The notes beneath the pieces are model-generated. The model did no database searches, was not told where the DNA came from, and worked only from the letters and a program-made list of their open reading frames with translations. From Barnesiella merdipullorum (lineage in GTDB: Bacteria; Bacteroidota; Bacteroidia; Bacteroidales; Barnesiellaceae), in the NCBI GenBank assembly GCA_019116365.1, contig DXBT01000014.1:1-64000 (forward strand): a stretch of 64,000 nucleotides of DNA. Reading direction: 5' to 3'. Position numbers and translations under genes: made by a program. Of the stretch, positions 45,559-52,885 are shown piece after piece. How positions within the stretch are numbered: position 1 is the stretch's first letter; the number at the start of each line of letters is the position of its first letter.

Positions 45559-47999
45559 CGTTGTTCCTCCTTCTTTAATATGGATTGAAGTTCGTCCCGA
45601 ATCTGCCCGGCACAAGCGAGCAATCGGGTCAAATGCCCCGCAAGGGTATCGGTCCAGGCCTCGGTCCCCTCCTCTTCGACCCGCGAGAGCAGCGGAAGCA
45701 TGTCCGAGAGTTTCAGCATGGCAAAAATAGGCTGCCACTTGTGGGCGATACGGGTCACAACTACCCCGTCGTGCTTCTCGCAAGCCATCTTCAGCTCATC
45801 GATTTGAGCCGTAAGTTCCTGCAAAAAGGTTGTCAATATGTTATGGCAAGCCGCCCGATCATCACCCGCAAATGCGGTGAGCGGCGAAAAATCATAACGA
45901 CCCGATGAGGCGACAGCCTCGGCCTCCGATACCGGCTGCACCACCCGACCCTGCGTCTCGTACCCAATGGCCGACAGACAGTCGGCGAGCTGGGCCAACG
46001 AAAAAGGTTTGCGCAACACACGCGCAAAGCCTTCGGCCTGCAACCTGTCCGAATCGCTGCGTGCCGTAACCACTACCACCGGAATACTCCGAGCCTGCGA
46101 TACCGCAGAGGCCCGCAAAAACTTCAAGAACTGCACCCCGTTCATCTCGGGCATCTGCATATCGGTAAACACGACGTCAAACGGTTCATGCTCCAGATAA
46201 CCGAGTACCTCCTCGGCCCGCATGCAGGCAACAGCCTCCATGCCCAACTGTTTCAATTGATTCTCAAAAAGAGTCAATTGTATTTTATCGTCATCGAGCA
46301 ACAGGCAGCGACGCCACGAGAAAGCCGGCGAGACCACCTCGTCGGCCACCTTGTCGAGCGGAATTTCTACCGTAAAGGTACTCCCCACCCCTTCCCGGCT
46401 ACGCACATCGAGACGACCGTGCATCAAATCGACCAACTGCCGAGTAATCGTCAATCCCAACCCGAATCCCTCGACACCCTGCGCCGACGACAGTCGGGTA
46501 AAAGCCTGGAATATCTGCTCGAGGTCGTCGCGGGCAATCCCCCGCCCCGTGTCGCTCACCGAGAACACAAGGAACCGCACCCGCACAAACACATGCACGG
46601 TGACCGTGCCACGGGTGGTAAACTTCAAGGCATTGGACAGTAGGTTATCGACAATCTGCTGGATTCGCAACGGGTCGCCCGAGAAGGAGGCATTGGCCGA
46701 AGGCTCGGCCTTCAGGATCAGCTTCAACTGTTTCTTCTCGGCTACCGGCTGCATGGCCGAAACAATCTTCTCAAAAAGAGCTTTCGGGTTAAATGTCATG
46801 TGATTCACATCGAGCTTGTGCGACTCCAGACGGTAAAAGTCGAGCAGGTCGCTCACCAGGGCCAACAGATGATCCGACGAGGCCTTCATATTCTGCAAGT
46901 AGAAGCGTTGCCGTTCGCTGTTGTCGAGTCGCATCATCAACTCGACATAGCCGATAATCGAACTCAACGGAGCCTTGAAGTCGTGCGTAATCGTCAGCAT
47001 CAACTTCTCGCGAGCTTCCAGCAGCTCCTCGGCCCGACGACGAGCCTCTTCCAGTTCGCGGCGCCACCTATCGTCTCGCATCCACCCACGCCAAACCATT
47101 ATCCCGAAAATTACAGCCAGCACAATCGCCCCCGAGGTCACCCCCAGCAGCGTATTCATCGACTCTTGACGTATAGCCTCGTTACGGTCGAGAATACGCT
47201 CCGAGACCAGCAGTTGCTCCTGCTCAAAACTATTCATCAAGCGACTTATCTGACCGCTCAACCGCTGGTTGTCGTTCCGCAATCGCCAGCGCTCCCGCTC
47301 GAGGGCCTGCTTCGACAGCTCTCTACTCTCGTGGTAGCCGCTCTCCATCGCCTTCAAGTCCGACGCCAGCGAATCACTCAATGCACCTATTCGCTTCGAC
47401 TCCACCCGAATACTGTCGAGACTCACCGGCGACTTGCCCGAGATAGCATCGGCAATGCGACCAAACACATTGCGCTTCCTGTGTTTCTCGACCAGCGAGT
47501 CGCTCTGCTGAGCCAAAGCCTGCTGATATTTATGAATAAGCAGCAAAGAGTCCTGTTGCCGCATCATATTCTCGATTTTACGGTTCTGCTCCTCGGCCAC
47601 ATCGATCGAAGTACTCATCAACCTCCTGATTACCGTATTCTTCCGGTTCAACAGATAGACGATGCTGTCGATACGCGACAACTGAACCGAGTCGGTGGTA
47701 ATGCTGCGCAACGAATCGACCTCGGTCACCACCTCGTTCATCTTCTCTCTGTACGTCGGATAGTCAGAATATCGGCCCCACACCAGCGACTGCCCCAACG
47801 TCTCGGTACGATAGAGCGACGACAATGCGTCGGAAACCCGATGCCGCTTCGCACTCATATCCTGCTCGACATCGCGTATCGCAACCAACAGGCTTATCTC
47901 GTGATAGACAAACCACGAGGAGGCAAGCAGAACGGCCACGAGCAGCAGATATCCCCACAACGCTTTATTGCGGGTCGCTTTTCTGGAGTATGAAGTCAT
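45555..47999 (-). CDS. Hybrid sensor histidine kinase with receiver and Hpt domains
   Basis: An 814-residue inner-membrane kinase. Two membrane segments (about 14-32 and 280-304) enclose a ~250-residue periplasmic sensor that is helical. Then comes HisKA (LMLTITHDFKAPLSSIIGYV, phospho-His in THDF), an HATPase with DTGRGIARDDLEQIFQAFTR, a receiver (LLLDDDKIQLTLFE, VVFTDMQMPEMNGVQFL) and a C-terminal Hpt-like domain with RIAHKWQPIFAML. A phosphorelay to the coupled sigma54 regulator is likely. The signal is unknown. Confidence 0.93.
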   Translation of the reverse strand: MTSYSRKATRNKALWGYLLLVAVLLASSWFVYHEISLLVAIRDVEQDMSAKRHRVSDALSSLYRTETLGQSLVWGRYSDYPTYREKMNEVVTEVDSLRSITTDSVQLSRIDSIVYLLNRKNTVIRRLMSTSIDVAEEQNRKIENMMRQQDSLLLIHKYQQALAQQSDSLVEKHRKRNVFGRIADAISGKSPVSLDSIRVESKRIGALSDSLASDLKAMESGYHESRELSKQALERERWRLRNDNQRLSGQISRLMNSFEQEQLLVSERILDRNEAIRQESMNTLLGVTSGAIVLAVIFGIMVWRGWMRDDRWRRELEEARRRAEELLEAREKLMLTITHDFKAPLSSIIGYVELMMRLDNSERQRFYLQNMKASSDHLLALVSDLLDFYRLESHKLDVNHMTFNPKALFEKIVSAMQPVAEKKQLKLILKAEPSANASFSGDPLRIQQIVDNLLSNALKFTTRGTVTVHVFVRVRFLVFSVSDTGRGIARDDLEQIFQAFTRLSSAQGVEGFGLGLTITRQLVDLMHGRLDVRSREGVGSTFTVEIPLDKVADEVVSPAFSWRRCLLLDDDKIQLTLFENQLKQLGMEAVACMRAEEVLGYLEHEPFDVVFTDMQMPEMNGVQFLKFLRASAVSQARSIPVVVVTARSDSDRLQAEGFARVLRKPFSLAQLADCLSAIGYETQGRVVQPVSEAEAVASSGRYDFSPLTAFAGDDRAACHNILTTFLQELTAQIDELKMACEKHDGVVVTRIAHKWQPIFAMLKLSDMLPLLSRVEEEGTEAWTDTLAGHLTRLLACAGQIRDELQSILKKEEQR

Positions 48000-48131
48000 A
48001 GTTCACGATTTGGCGGTGAAGATAAAAATTTTCTGCAAAAACTCTACCGCCCAAAGTATTAACAATCCTTACTATTGTCGTTCGATTTTTTTGGTTACTT
48101 TTATCTGGAAATTATCAAACAGAAAAGAAGT

Positions 48132-48500
48132 ATGGAAATCTTGTTTTTTCAATACCCGCCATGCAGCACTTGCCGCAAAGCGGCTCAATGGTTGCGCGAC
48201 CGCCATATCGAGGTGACTACCCGACATATCGTCGAGGCGCCACCTTCGGTTGAGGAACTCACAGAATGGATTGCCCGCAGCGGATTGCCGTTGCAGAAGT
48301 TTTTCAATACCAGCGGACAGCGTTATCGAGAACTGAATGTGAAGGCGCGTTTCTCGACCGACTCGCCCGAGGAGCTGGTGGCACTGCTGGCTTCCGACGG
48401 GATGCTGATAAAGCGGCCGCTGCTTGTGACCGACAATAGGGTGCTGGTAGGATTCAATGCCCAGCAGTGGGAGGAGGCTTTGAGCGGGCTTTCGCGATAG
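48132..48500 (+). CDS. ArsC/Spx-family thioredoxin-fold protein
   Basis: A 122-residue protein of the ArsC/Spx/MgsR family. It has the redox-type PPCSTCRKAAQWL motif near the N-terminus and the C-terminal IKRPLLVTDNRVLVGF. Such proteins act as arsenate reductases or bind RNA polymerase; here there is no arsenic gene nearby, so the role is open. MEILFFQYPPCSTC is the start. A near -7 box (TACTTTTA) lies in the upstream stretch, divergent from the kinase gene. Confidence 0.82.
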   Translation: MEILFFQYPPCSTCRKAAQWLRDRHIEVTTRHIVEAPPSVEELTEWIARSGLPLQKFFNTSGQRYRELNVKARFSTDSPEELVALLASDGMLIKRPLLVTDNRVLVGFNAQQWEEALSGLSR

Positions 48501-48544
48501 TCCCCCATCCCCGACAATTGCCCCATGCATGATTGATAAAAAAT

Positions 48545-48576
48545 AACGGAGTAGCCCTCGTGGGCTACTCCGTTTT
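48545..48576. terminator. Bidirectional terminator, arsC-like gene and rpsP
   Basis: AACGGAGTAGCCC (48545-48557) and GGGCTACTCCGTT (48562-48574) form a perfect 13-base-pair stem with loop TCGT. T runs lie on both strands, serving the rightward arsC-like gene and leftward rpsP. Confidence 0.92.
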
Positions 48577-48597
48577 CGATATGCTGTATAAGGGTAA

Positions 48598-49152
48598 TTA
48601 TTCAGCACTCTCGGCAGCAGGAGCTGCTTCTTCGGCGGGAGCTTCGGCTTCTGCTTTGGCAGCGGCTTCGGCCTCGGCCTTGGCGGCAGCTTCGGCAGCT
48701 TTCTTAGCTGCAACAGCTTCGGCTTTCACTTTGTTTTTCTCTACTTCCTCTTCGAGACGTTTCTTTGCAGCAGCGTCTTTGGCGGCAGAGATCTTAGCCT
48801 TTTCGGCATCGGTAACCGATTTCTTGTTCTTCAACCAGGCTTCGAAGCGTTGCTCGGCAACTTCTTCGGTGAAAGCGCCTTTCTTTACACCGCCCAGCAA
48901 GTGTTTTTTCAACAGCACACCTTCACGAGAGAGGATGTTGCGAACGGTATCGGTGGGTTGTGCACCCGTCGTCAGCCAATACAAAGCCCTTTCGAAATTC
49001 AAATTTATTGTAGCAGGATTAGTGTTCGGATTATAAGAACCTATCCTTTCAATAAACTTACCATCACGTGGTGCCCTGCTATCGGCGATTACAATTTGGT
49101 AGAACGCATAGTCTTTGTGACCAAAACGTTGTAATCTGATTTTTGTTGCCAT
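48598..49152 (-). CDS. rpsP: Ribosomal protein S16 with long acidic C-terminal tail
   Basis: A 184-residue S16. The first ~80 residues are the conserved small-subunit protein (MATKIRLQRFGHKDYAFYQI, GSYNPNTNP). From about residue 95 on there is a low-complexity Ala/Glu/Lys tail with KAEAEAAAKAEAEAPAEEAA, present in Bacteroidetes S16 but absent in E. coli (82 residues). It has a perfect promoter and a bidirectional terminator and stands alone, not in the usual rpsP-rimM-trmD-rplS operon. Confidence 0.95.
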   Translation of the reverse strand: MATKIRLQRFGHKDYAFYQIVIADSRAPRDGKFIERIGSYNPNTNPATINLNFERALYWLTTGAQPTDTVRNILSREGVLLKKHLLGGVKKGAFTEEVAEQRFEAWLKNKKSVTDAEKAKISAAKDAAAKKRLEEEVEKNKVKAEAVAAKKAAEAAAKAEAEAAAKAEAEAPAEEAAPAAESAE

Positions 49153-49191
49153 TTGAAATTTTTTAATTGGTTAGTATTTGCATTAGCGGCG

Positions 49192-49223
49192 CAAAGGTAG
49201 CACTTCTTTGCGAATCGAACAAA
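49192..49223 (-). promoter_or_regulatory. rpsP promoter
   Basis: TTTG (49220-49223), a 20-base spacer and TACCTTTG (49192-49199) on the minus strand give an exact consensus promoter about 40 bases upstream of the start. Confidence 0.8.
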
Positions 49224-49253
49224 TAAAAGGCCTTTATTTTTAGATGATAAAAG

Positions 49254-49283
49254 GAAAAAGCAACCACAAAATTGTGATTGCCT
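49254..49283 (-). terminator. Terminator of the SRP RNA-tRNA-Thr transcript
   Basis: On the minus strand GCAATCACAA pairs (with one G-T) with TGTGGTTGC and is followed by TTTTTCC. Confidence 0.8.
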
Positions 49284-49290
49284 TTTCTTG

Positions 49291-49364
49291 AGCCTCTTGT
49301 CGGATTCGAACCAACGACCCCGAGATTACAAATCACGTGCTCTGGCCAACTGAGCTAAAGAGGC
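49291..49364 (-). tRNA. tRNA-Thr (TGT anticodon)
   Basis: A 74-base cloverleaf on the minus strand. The acceptor is GCCTCTT/AAGAGGC, the anticodon loop TTTGTAA, and the T arm GTTGG-TTCGAAT-CCGAC. The CCA is not encoded. Its 5' end is only four bases from the 3' end of the upstream SRP RNA. Confidence 0.95.
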
Positions 49365-49368
49365 AGGT

Positions 49369-49464
49369 GGGTAAGCTATCTACATCGCGCCGCTACAACC
49401 GGCTACCCTTGCTGCGGTCAAGCCCTGGGGGATTCACAAGGAGCTGGCCGTATAGGACTTACCC
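49369..49464 (-). ncRNA. ffs: Signal recognition particle RNA (4.5S-like)
   Basis: A 96-base RNA whose ends pair (GGGTAAG with CTTACCC). The apical part reads CCCAGGGCTTGACCGCAGCA and then AGGGTAGCC, matching helix 8 of bacterial SRP RNA, where the conserved asymmetric-loop AGCA element binds Ffh. The tip appears as GGGCTTGACC rather than a GGAA tetraloop. It is transcribed leftward from the promoter at 49470-49499 and continues into tRNA-Thr. It directs ribosomes making membrane proteins to FtsY. Identification is from pattern memory and covariance would confirm it. Confidence 0.8.
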
Positions 49465-49469
49465 GGGCA

Positions 49470-49499
49470 CAAAAGTAGATATTTTTTCGCACATAGCAA
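49470..49499 (-). promoter_or_regulatory. Promoter of the SRP RNA-tRNA-Thr unit
   Basis: TTG (49497-49499), a 19-base spacer and TACTTTTG (49470-49477) on the minus strand, six bases before the RNA's 5' end. Confidence 0.75.
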
Positions 49500-49613
49500 T
49501 AGTTTGGACAAAAAAAATGTGCATTTTTTCTTATCCTCCTAAGAACAAATAGTTTACATCGGTGGCCTCAGAATTGCATATTTCGTGTGAGAATTTTTAT
49601 AGGCTCTTTCACC

Positions 49614-49679
49614 TTCGATTGTTCGGTAAAAAAATCTACATTTGTACCTCCGAAACGCGACATGTGTTTCGATCAAACA
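49614..49679 (+). promoter_or_regulatory. bioB promoter and possible operator
   Basis: TTCG (49614-49617), 19 bases, then TACATTTG (49637-49644) gives a fair promoter. In the leader TGTTT and AAACA (49665-49679) form an inverted repeat with a five-base centre; it does not match the BirA operator. Confidence 0.5.
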
Positions 49680-49688
49680 TAGAAAGCC

Positions 49689-50648
49689 ATGCTACAAGAG
49701 ATTAAAAACCGCATATTGGCCGGCGGGGAGATTACTCCCGACGAGGCTATCGAACTGGCGCGACACGCCAACCGCGCCGAGCTCTACGCCGCGGCCGACG
49801 AGATTCGCCGCAAGTTCTGCAACAGTACTCTCGACAGTTGCTCGATTATCAATGCCCGCTCGGGGCACTGCCCCGAGAATTGCAAATGGTGTGCACAATC
49901 GGCCCACTACAACACCCATATTGAGACCTACGACGCTATTCCCGAAGAGGAGGCCATGACGATGGCCCGGCTACACGAGTCGCAGGGCATCAGGCGACTG
50001 TCGCTGGTCACCAGCGGCCGCAGCGTGCGGGGCGACGATCTCGACTACTTCTGCAACCTGTACCGCCGCATGGGGCGCGAAACCCACTTGCGGCTGTGCG
50101 CCTCAATGGGTCTGCTCAAGCGGGAGGAGCTGCAAAAGTTGAAAGATGCCGGCGTGAAGCGCTACCACTGCAACCTCGAGACGGCTTCGTCCTACTTCCC
50201 CGAACTGTGTACGACCCACACCTCGGCTCAAAAGAAGGAGACCATCCGTGCGGCCCAAGAGGTGGGACTCGAAATTTGCTCGGGTGGTATCATCGGCATG
50301 GGCGAATCGATGGAACAACGCATCGAACTGGCCTTCGAACTGAAGGAACTGGGCGTCTGCTCCGTACCCATGAATATCCTCAGCCCCATACCGGGAACTC
50401 CGCTGGAGCACACAGCTCCCATAGGCGACGAGGATATACTGGTGACCATAGCCGTCTTCCGCTTCGTGTTGCCCCACGCCTTCATCCGCTTTGCCGGCGG
50501 CCGGGCCCGACTCTCACGCGACACTCAGAAACAGGCACTGCTGGCCGGGCTCAACGGTCTGCTCATGGGCGACATGCTCACCACCCTGGGGTCGGGTGTC
50601 AACGACGACAAGGCCCTGATTGCCGAGGCCGGATACGACCCGCTGTAA
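49689..50648 (+). CDS. bioB: Biotin synthase
   Basis: A 319-residue radical-SAM enzyme that inserts sulfur into dethiobiotin. The 4Fe-4S cluster motif CxxxCxxC is in ARSGHCPENCKWCAQSAHYN. The second cluster residues lie around HCNLETASSY and the end has RFAGGRARLSRDTQ. Length matches the family. No other biotin gene is adjacent. Confidence 0.96.
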   Translation: MLQEIKNRILAGGEITPDEAIELARHANRAELYAAADEIRRKFCNSTLDSCSIINARSGHCPENCKWCAQSAHYNTHIETYDAIPEEEAMTMARLHESQGIRRLSLVTSGRSVRGDDLDYFCNLYRRMGRETHLRLCASMGLLKREELQKLKDAGVKRYHCNLETASSYFPELCTTHTSAQKKETIRAAQEVGLEICSGGIIGMGESMEQRIELAFELKELGVCSVPMNILSPIPGTPLEHTAPIGDEDILVTIAVFRFVLPHAFIRFAGGRARLSRDTQKQALLAGLNGLLMGDMLTTLGSGVNDDKALIAEAGYDPL

Positions 50649-50694
50649 AAAGCGATAACAACCGGGGCTCCACACTCTGCCCCACCTGCATAAA

Positions 50695-50731
50695 AAAAGG
50701 CTATTGCCCCACACGAGGCAGCAGCCTTTTG
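50695..50731. terminator. Bidirectional terminator, bioB and XRE operon
   Basis: AAAAGGCT (50695-50702) pairs with AGCCTTTT (50723-50730), with an inner TGCC/GGCA stem, between convergent genes. Confidence 0.82.
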
Positions 50732-50773
50732 CCGTTTATTCAAATTCAATCGTCCGAGATATTCCCCCGCGAT

Positions 50774-50974
50774 TCAGTCGCCCGATTCCAGCTGGAAAAT
50801 CTGCTCGACCGACTTCTGGAATACCTGGGCTATCTTCAGCGCCAGGATGGTCGAGGGGACAAACCGCCCTGTCTCGATGGCATTGATGGTTTGCCGGCTC
50901 ACACCGGTCGCTTCGGCCAATGCCTGCTGGGTCATGCGAAGCTCGGCCCGTTCGGCCCGTATCCTATTCTTCAT
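50774..50974 (-). CDS. Small XRE-family helix-turn-helix regulator
   Basis: A 66-residue protein that is almost wholly an XRE/Cro-type domain: NRIRAERAELRMTQQALAEA, then GVSRQTINAIETGRFVPS. Such minimal regulators are often encoded with a small membrane protein in a self-regulated operon. The start overlaps the upstream membrane gene by 11 bases. It likely binds the palindrome between the -33 and -7 boxes of its own promoter (51484-51507). Confidence 0.88.
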   Translation of the reverse strand: MKNRIRAERAELRMTQQALAEATGVSRQTINAIETGRFVPSTILALKIAQVFQKSVEQIFQLESGD

Positions 50975-51440
50975 ACTCCATCGATTTTTTCAGCCGCCAC
51001 AACTTTACCTCATACACGATCAAAAAGACCAGCAAGACCGTGAATATATTCCCGATCATTACATACAGATAGTCGAGTTCATAGAAACAGAGGGCCGACA
51101 CGACAACAAAGGCTGTATTCAAATAAAGCGCTATCAGCAACGAGTTGAGCCGCACCTGGGTGATGAGCTCATCTTCAATCGGCTCACGCGAACAGACCAC
51201 AAACAGACTGCCCACGCTGATACCTATGATAGCTATGTTGTTGAGGAGACCGGTCATCACATACGATACCAATGCCCGATACAACCCGCTGGCGGGGTCT
51301 ATCCCCTTGAGCAAATATCGGGGAAAACCGTTGCAACCGTCTATGAACATCATAAGCCCAATAATAAAGGTGGGAATGAGAATAGCCCAACCGACTTTCT
51401 TAAATCTGTGGGGCAACAGAAAAATCTTTTTCATAAGCAT
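50964..51440 (-). CDS. Small membrane protein paired with the XRE regulator
   Basis: A 158-residue protein with four hydrophobic segments (first AILIPTFIIGLMMFIDGCNG), no signal peptide and no recognised domain. It resembles the DUF2178/DUF3796-type membrane partners of small XRE regulators in layout only. The start may be MLMKKIF (51440) or MKKIF two codons later. The function is unknown. Confidence 0.7.
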   Translation of the reverse strand: MLMKKIFLLPHRFKKVGWAILIPTFIIGLMMFIDGCNGFPRYLLKGIDPASGLYRALVSYVMTGLLNNIAIIGISVGSLFVVCSREPIEDELITQVRLNSLLIALYLNTAFVVVSALCFYELDYLYVMIGNIFTVLLVFLIVYEVKLWRLKKSMEYEE

Positions 51441-51482
51441 GACTGATTTCGGTTCGTAGATAAATTGATTTCTCTCATGCTA

Positions 51483-51513
51483 CAAATGTAAAGTATATTT
51501 TACATTTAGACAA
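51483..51513 (-). promoter_or_regulatory. Promoter with embedded operator for the membrane/XRE operon
   Basis: TTG (51511-51513), 20 bases, then TACATTTG (51483-51490) on the minus strand. Inside, AAATGTAAA (51484-51492) and TTTACATTT (51499-51507) form a 9-base-pair palindrome that overlaps the -7 box, ideally placed for repression. Confidence 0.75.
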
Positions 51514-51635
51514 GCAAACACGACATTTAAAAAACTAAAAAAGATTAAAGCGCTCCGTAGCGAACCGATCCCGCTCCCCTACTCTCCTGGAGAATCGTAT
51601 AGTCGGCCCATTTGCCCCCGACCGATTCCATGCAA

Positions 51636-51667
51636 AAAACGGGAGCTCTCGCAAGAGCTCCCGTTTT
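51636..51667 (-). terminator. Terminator of the secreted-protein operon
   Basis: AAAACGGGAGCTCT (51636-51649) and AGAGCTCCCGTTTT (51654-51667) form a perfect 14-base-pair stem with loop CGCA, ending in T on the minus strand. Confidence 0.9.
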
Positions 51668-51707
51668 CTATTCGATTACAGAGGTATATAAGAAATATAT
51701 ACAGCTT

Positions 51708-52885
51708 CTATTTCACCAATACTTTGGTAACCGCTCCATCGAGACGGACCACATAGAGCCCGCGAGGCAACGTAATGCCTGTGGTTCCGGCGGAGACCTC
51801 CTGTCGGGCCACCTCCATACCGGCTGCATCATAGACCTCGACCATACCGTCGGTATCGGTCTCTACATAGAGCATGCCCTCGACGCCATACACCCGGGCA
51901 GAACTGAACTCAAGTTCATCGACCGAACCGGTTGCCCCCACCACGATTTCGTTAGAGGGGTCGGAATAGAGATACTCCGACTCCCCGTTGGTCACAGCCA
52001 TCACATAATACGACATTTGCTCCGTAGCCCGTTTGTTGGGCGTATCCACATAATACGACTCGTTATATACCATATCGTAGGCATAGACGCGCAACACCTG
52101 ATCGCCGGCCGACATATTGGCCTGCGATATTTTCACCCGATCGATATATACAACACCGGTCGTACCGTAATCGGCATTGTTGGGGTCGTCGAAGCCGATG
52201 GCCAGGTAGTAGCCCTCGAGAGGTTCGAAATCGAAAGAGAGCGACATCTCGGCATCGGTCAAGGTGGCAAACTGCCATTCACCGGACTCGTTGGTCTCGG
52301 CATTTACCAAGCAGACTCCCACCTCGGTAGCGGCCGAACAGTCCACCCGCTTCACATCACATAAACCGAGGTTGACTCTGTGTTGGTGCGATACGAGAAG
52401 GTGATTTTGAAATGGCCATTATCGCCCGACAGGTTAAGCACCGGGGTCATCAGCACCGAAATGCCGTCGCCCACAACATAGGCGCAACCACCGGCCTGAT
52501 AGACCGAGACTCCCACCCAGCCATAGGTGTGTACATAATCATAGAGTATATACCCCTCGGACGAGAGGATATTGGTCATATCGGGTTCATCTTCGGAGCC
52601 GGCCGTAAACAGGCTGAAATCTTCCTCCACAACGGTTGACCACTCGGTATCTTCGGCCTGCGCGGCAGGTGCGGCCAAACGATTGACCGACGGGATCAAC
52701 TGCACCCCGATTGCAGGATAACGCATCATATTTTGAGCCGGAGACACACCACGCAACTCTTTGCTATCTTTCTTAATCACCGCCCTATTGCTCCAGCTTG
52801 TATCGACCGTGGGCGAAGCGGCCACCGTCAAACTCAACAAGCCCATAAGGCCTGGGAGAAGTTCCCTTAATAAATTTGTTCTCAT
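51708..52885 (-). pseudogene. Frameshifted secreted protein with T9SS-like C-terminal domain
   Basis: Two open frames look like halves of one gene. The 5' part (52885-52352, 177 residues) has a signal peptide and a MAM/adhesin-like beta domain that stops with TNTESTSVYVM. The 3' part (52355-51708) continues the domain from a GTG codon as KRVDCSAATEVGVCLVNAET and ends with a sorting-type domain (VEVYDAAGMEVARQ, LPRGLYVVRLDGAVTKVLVK). The joint at about 52352-52362 reads TATGTGATGTGAAG; removal of two bases would join the frames as VYDVKRVDCS. If real, no full-length product is made. Sequencing error cannot be excluded. It is the last gene of the operon. Confidence 0.75.
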
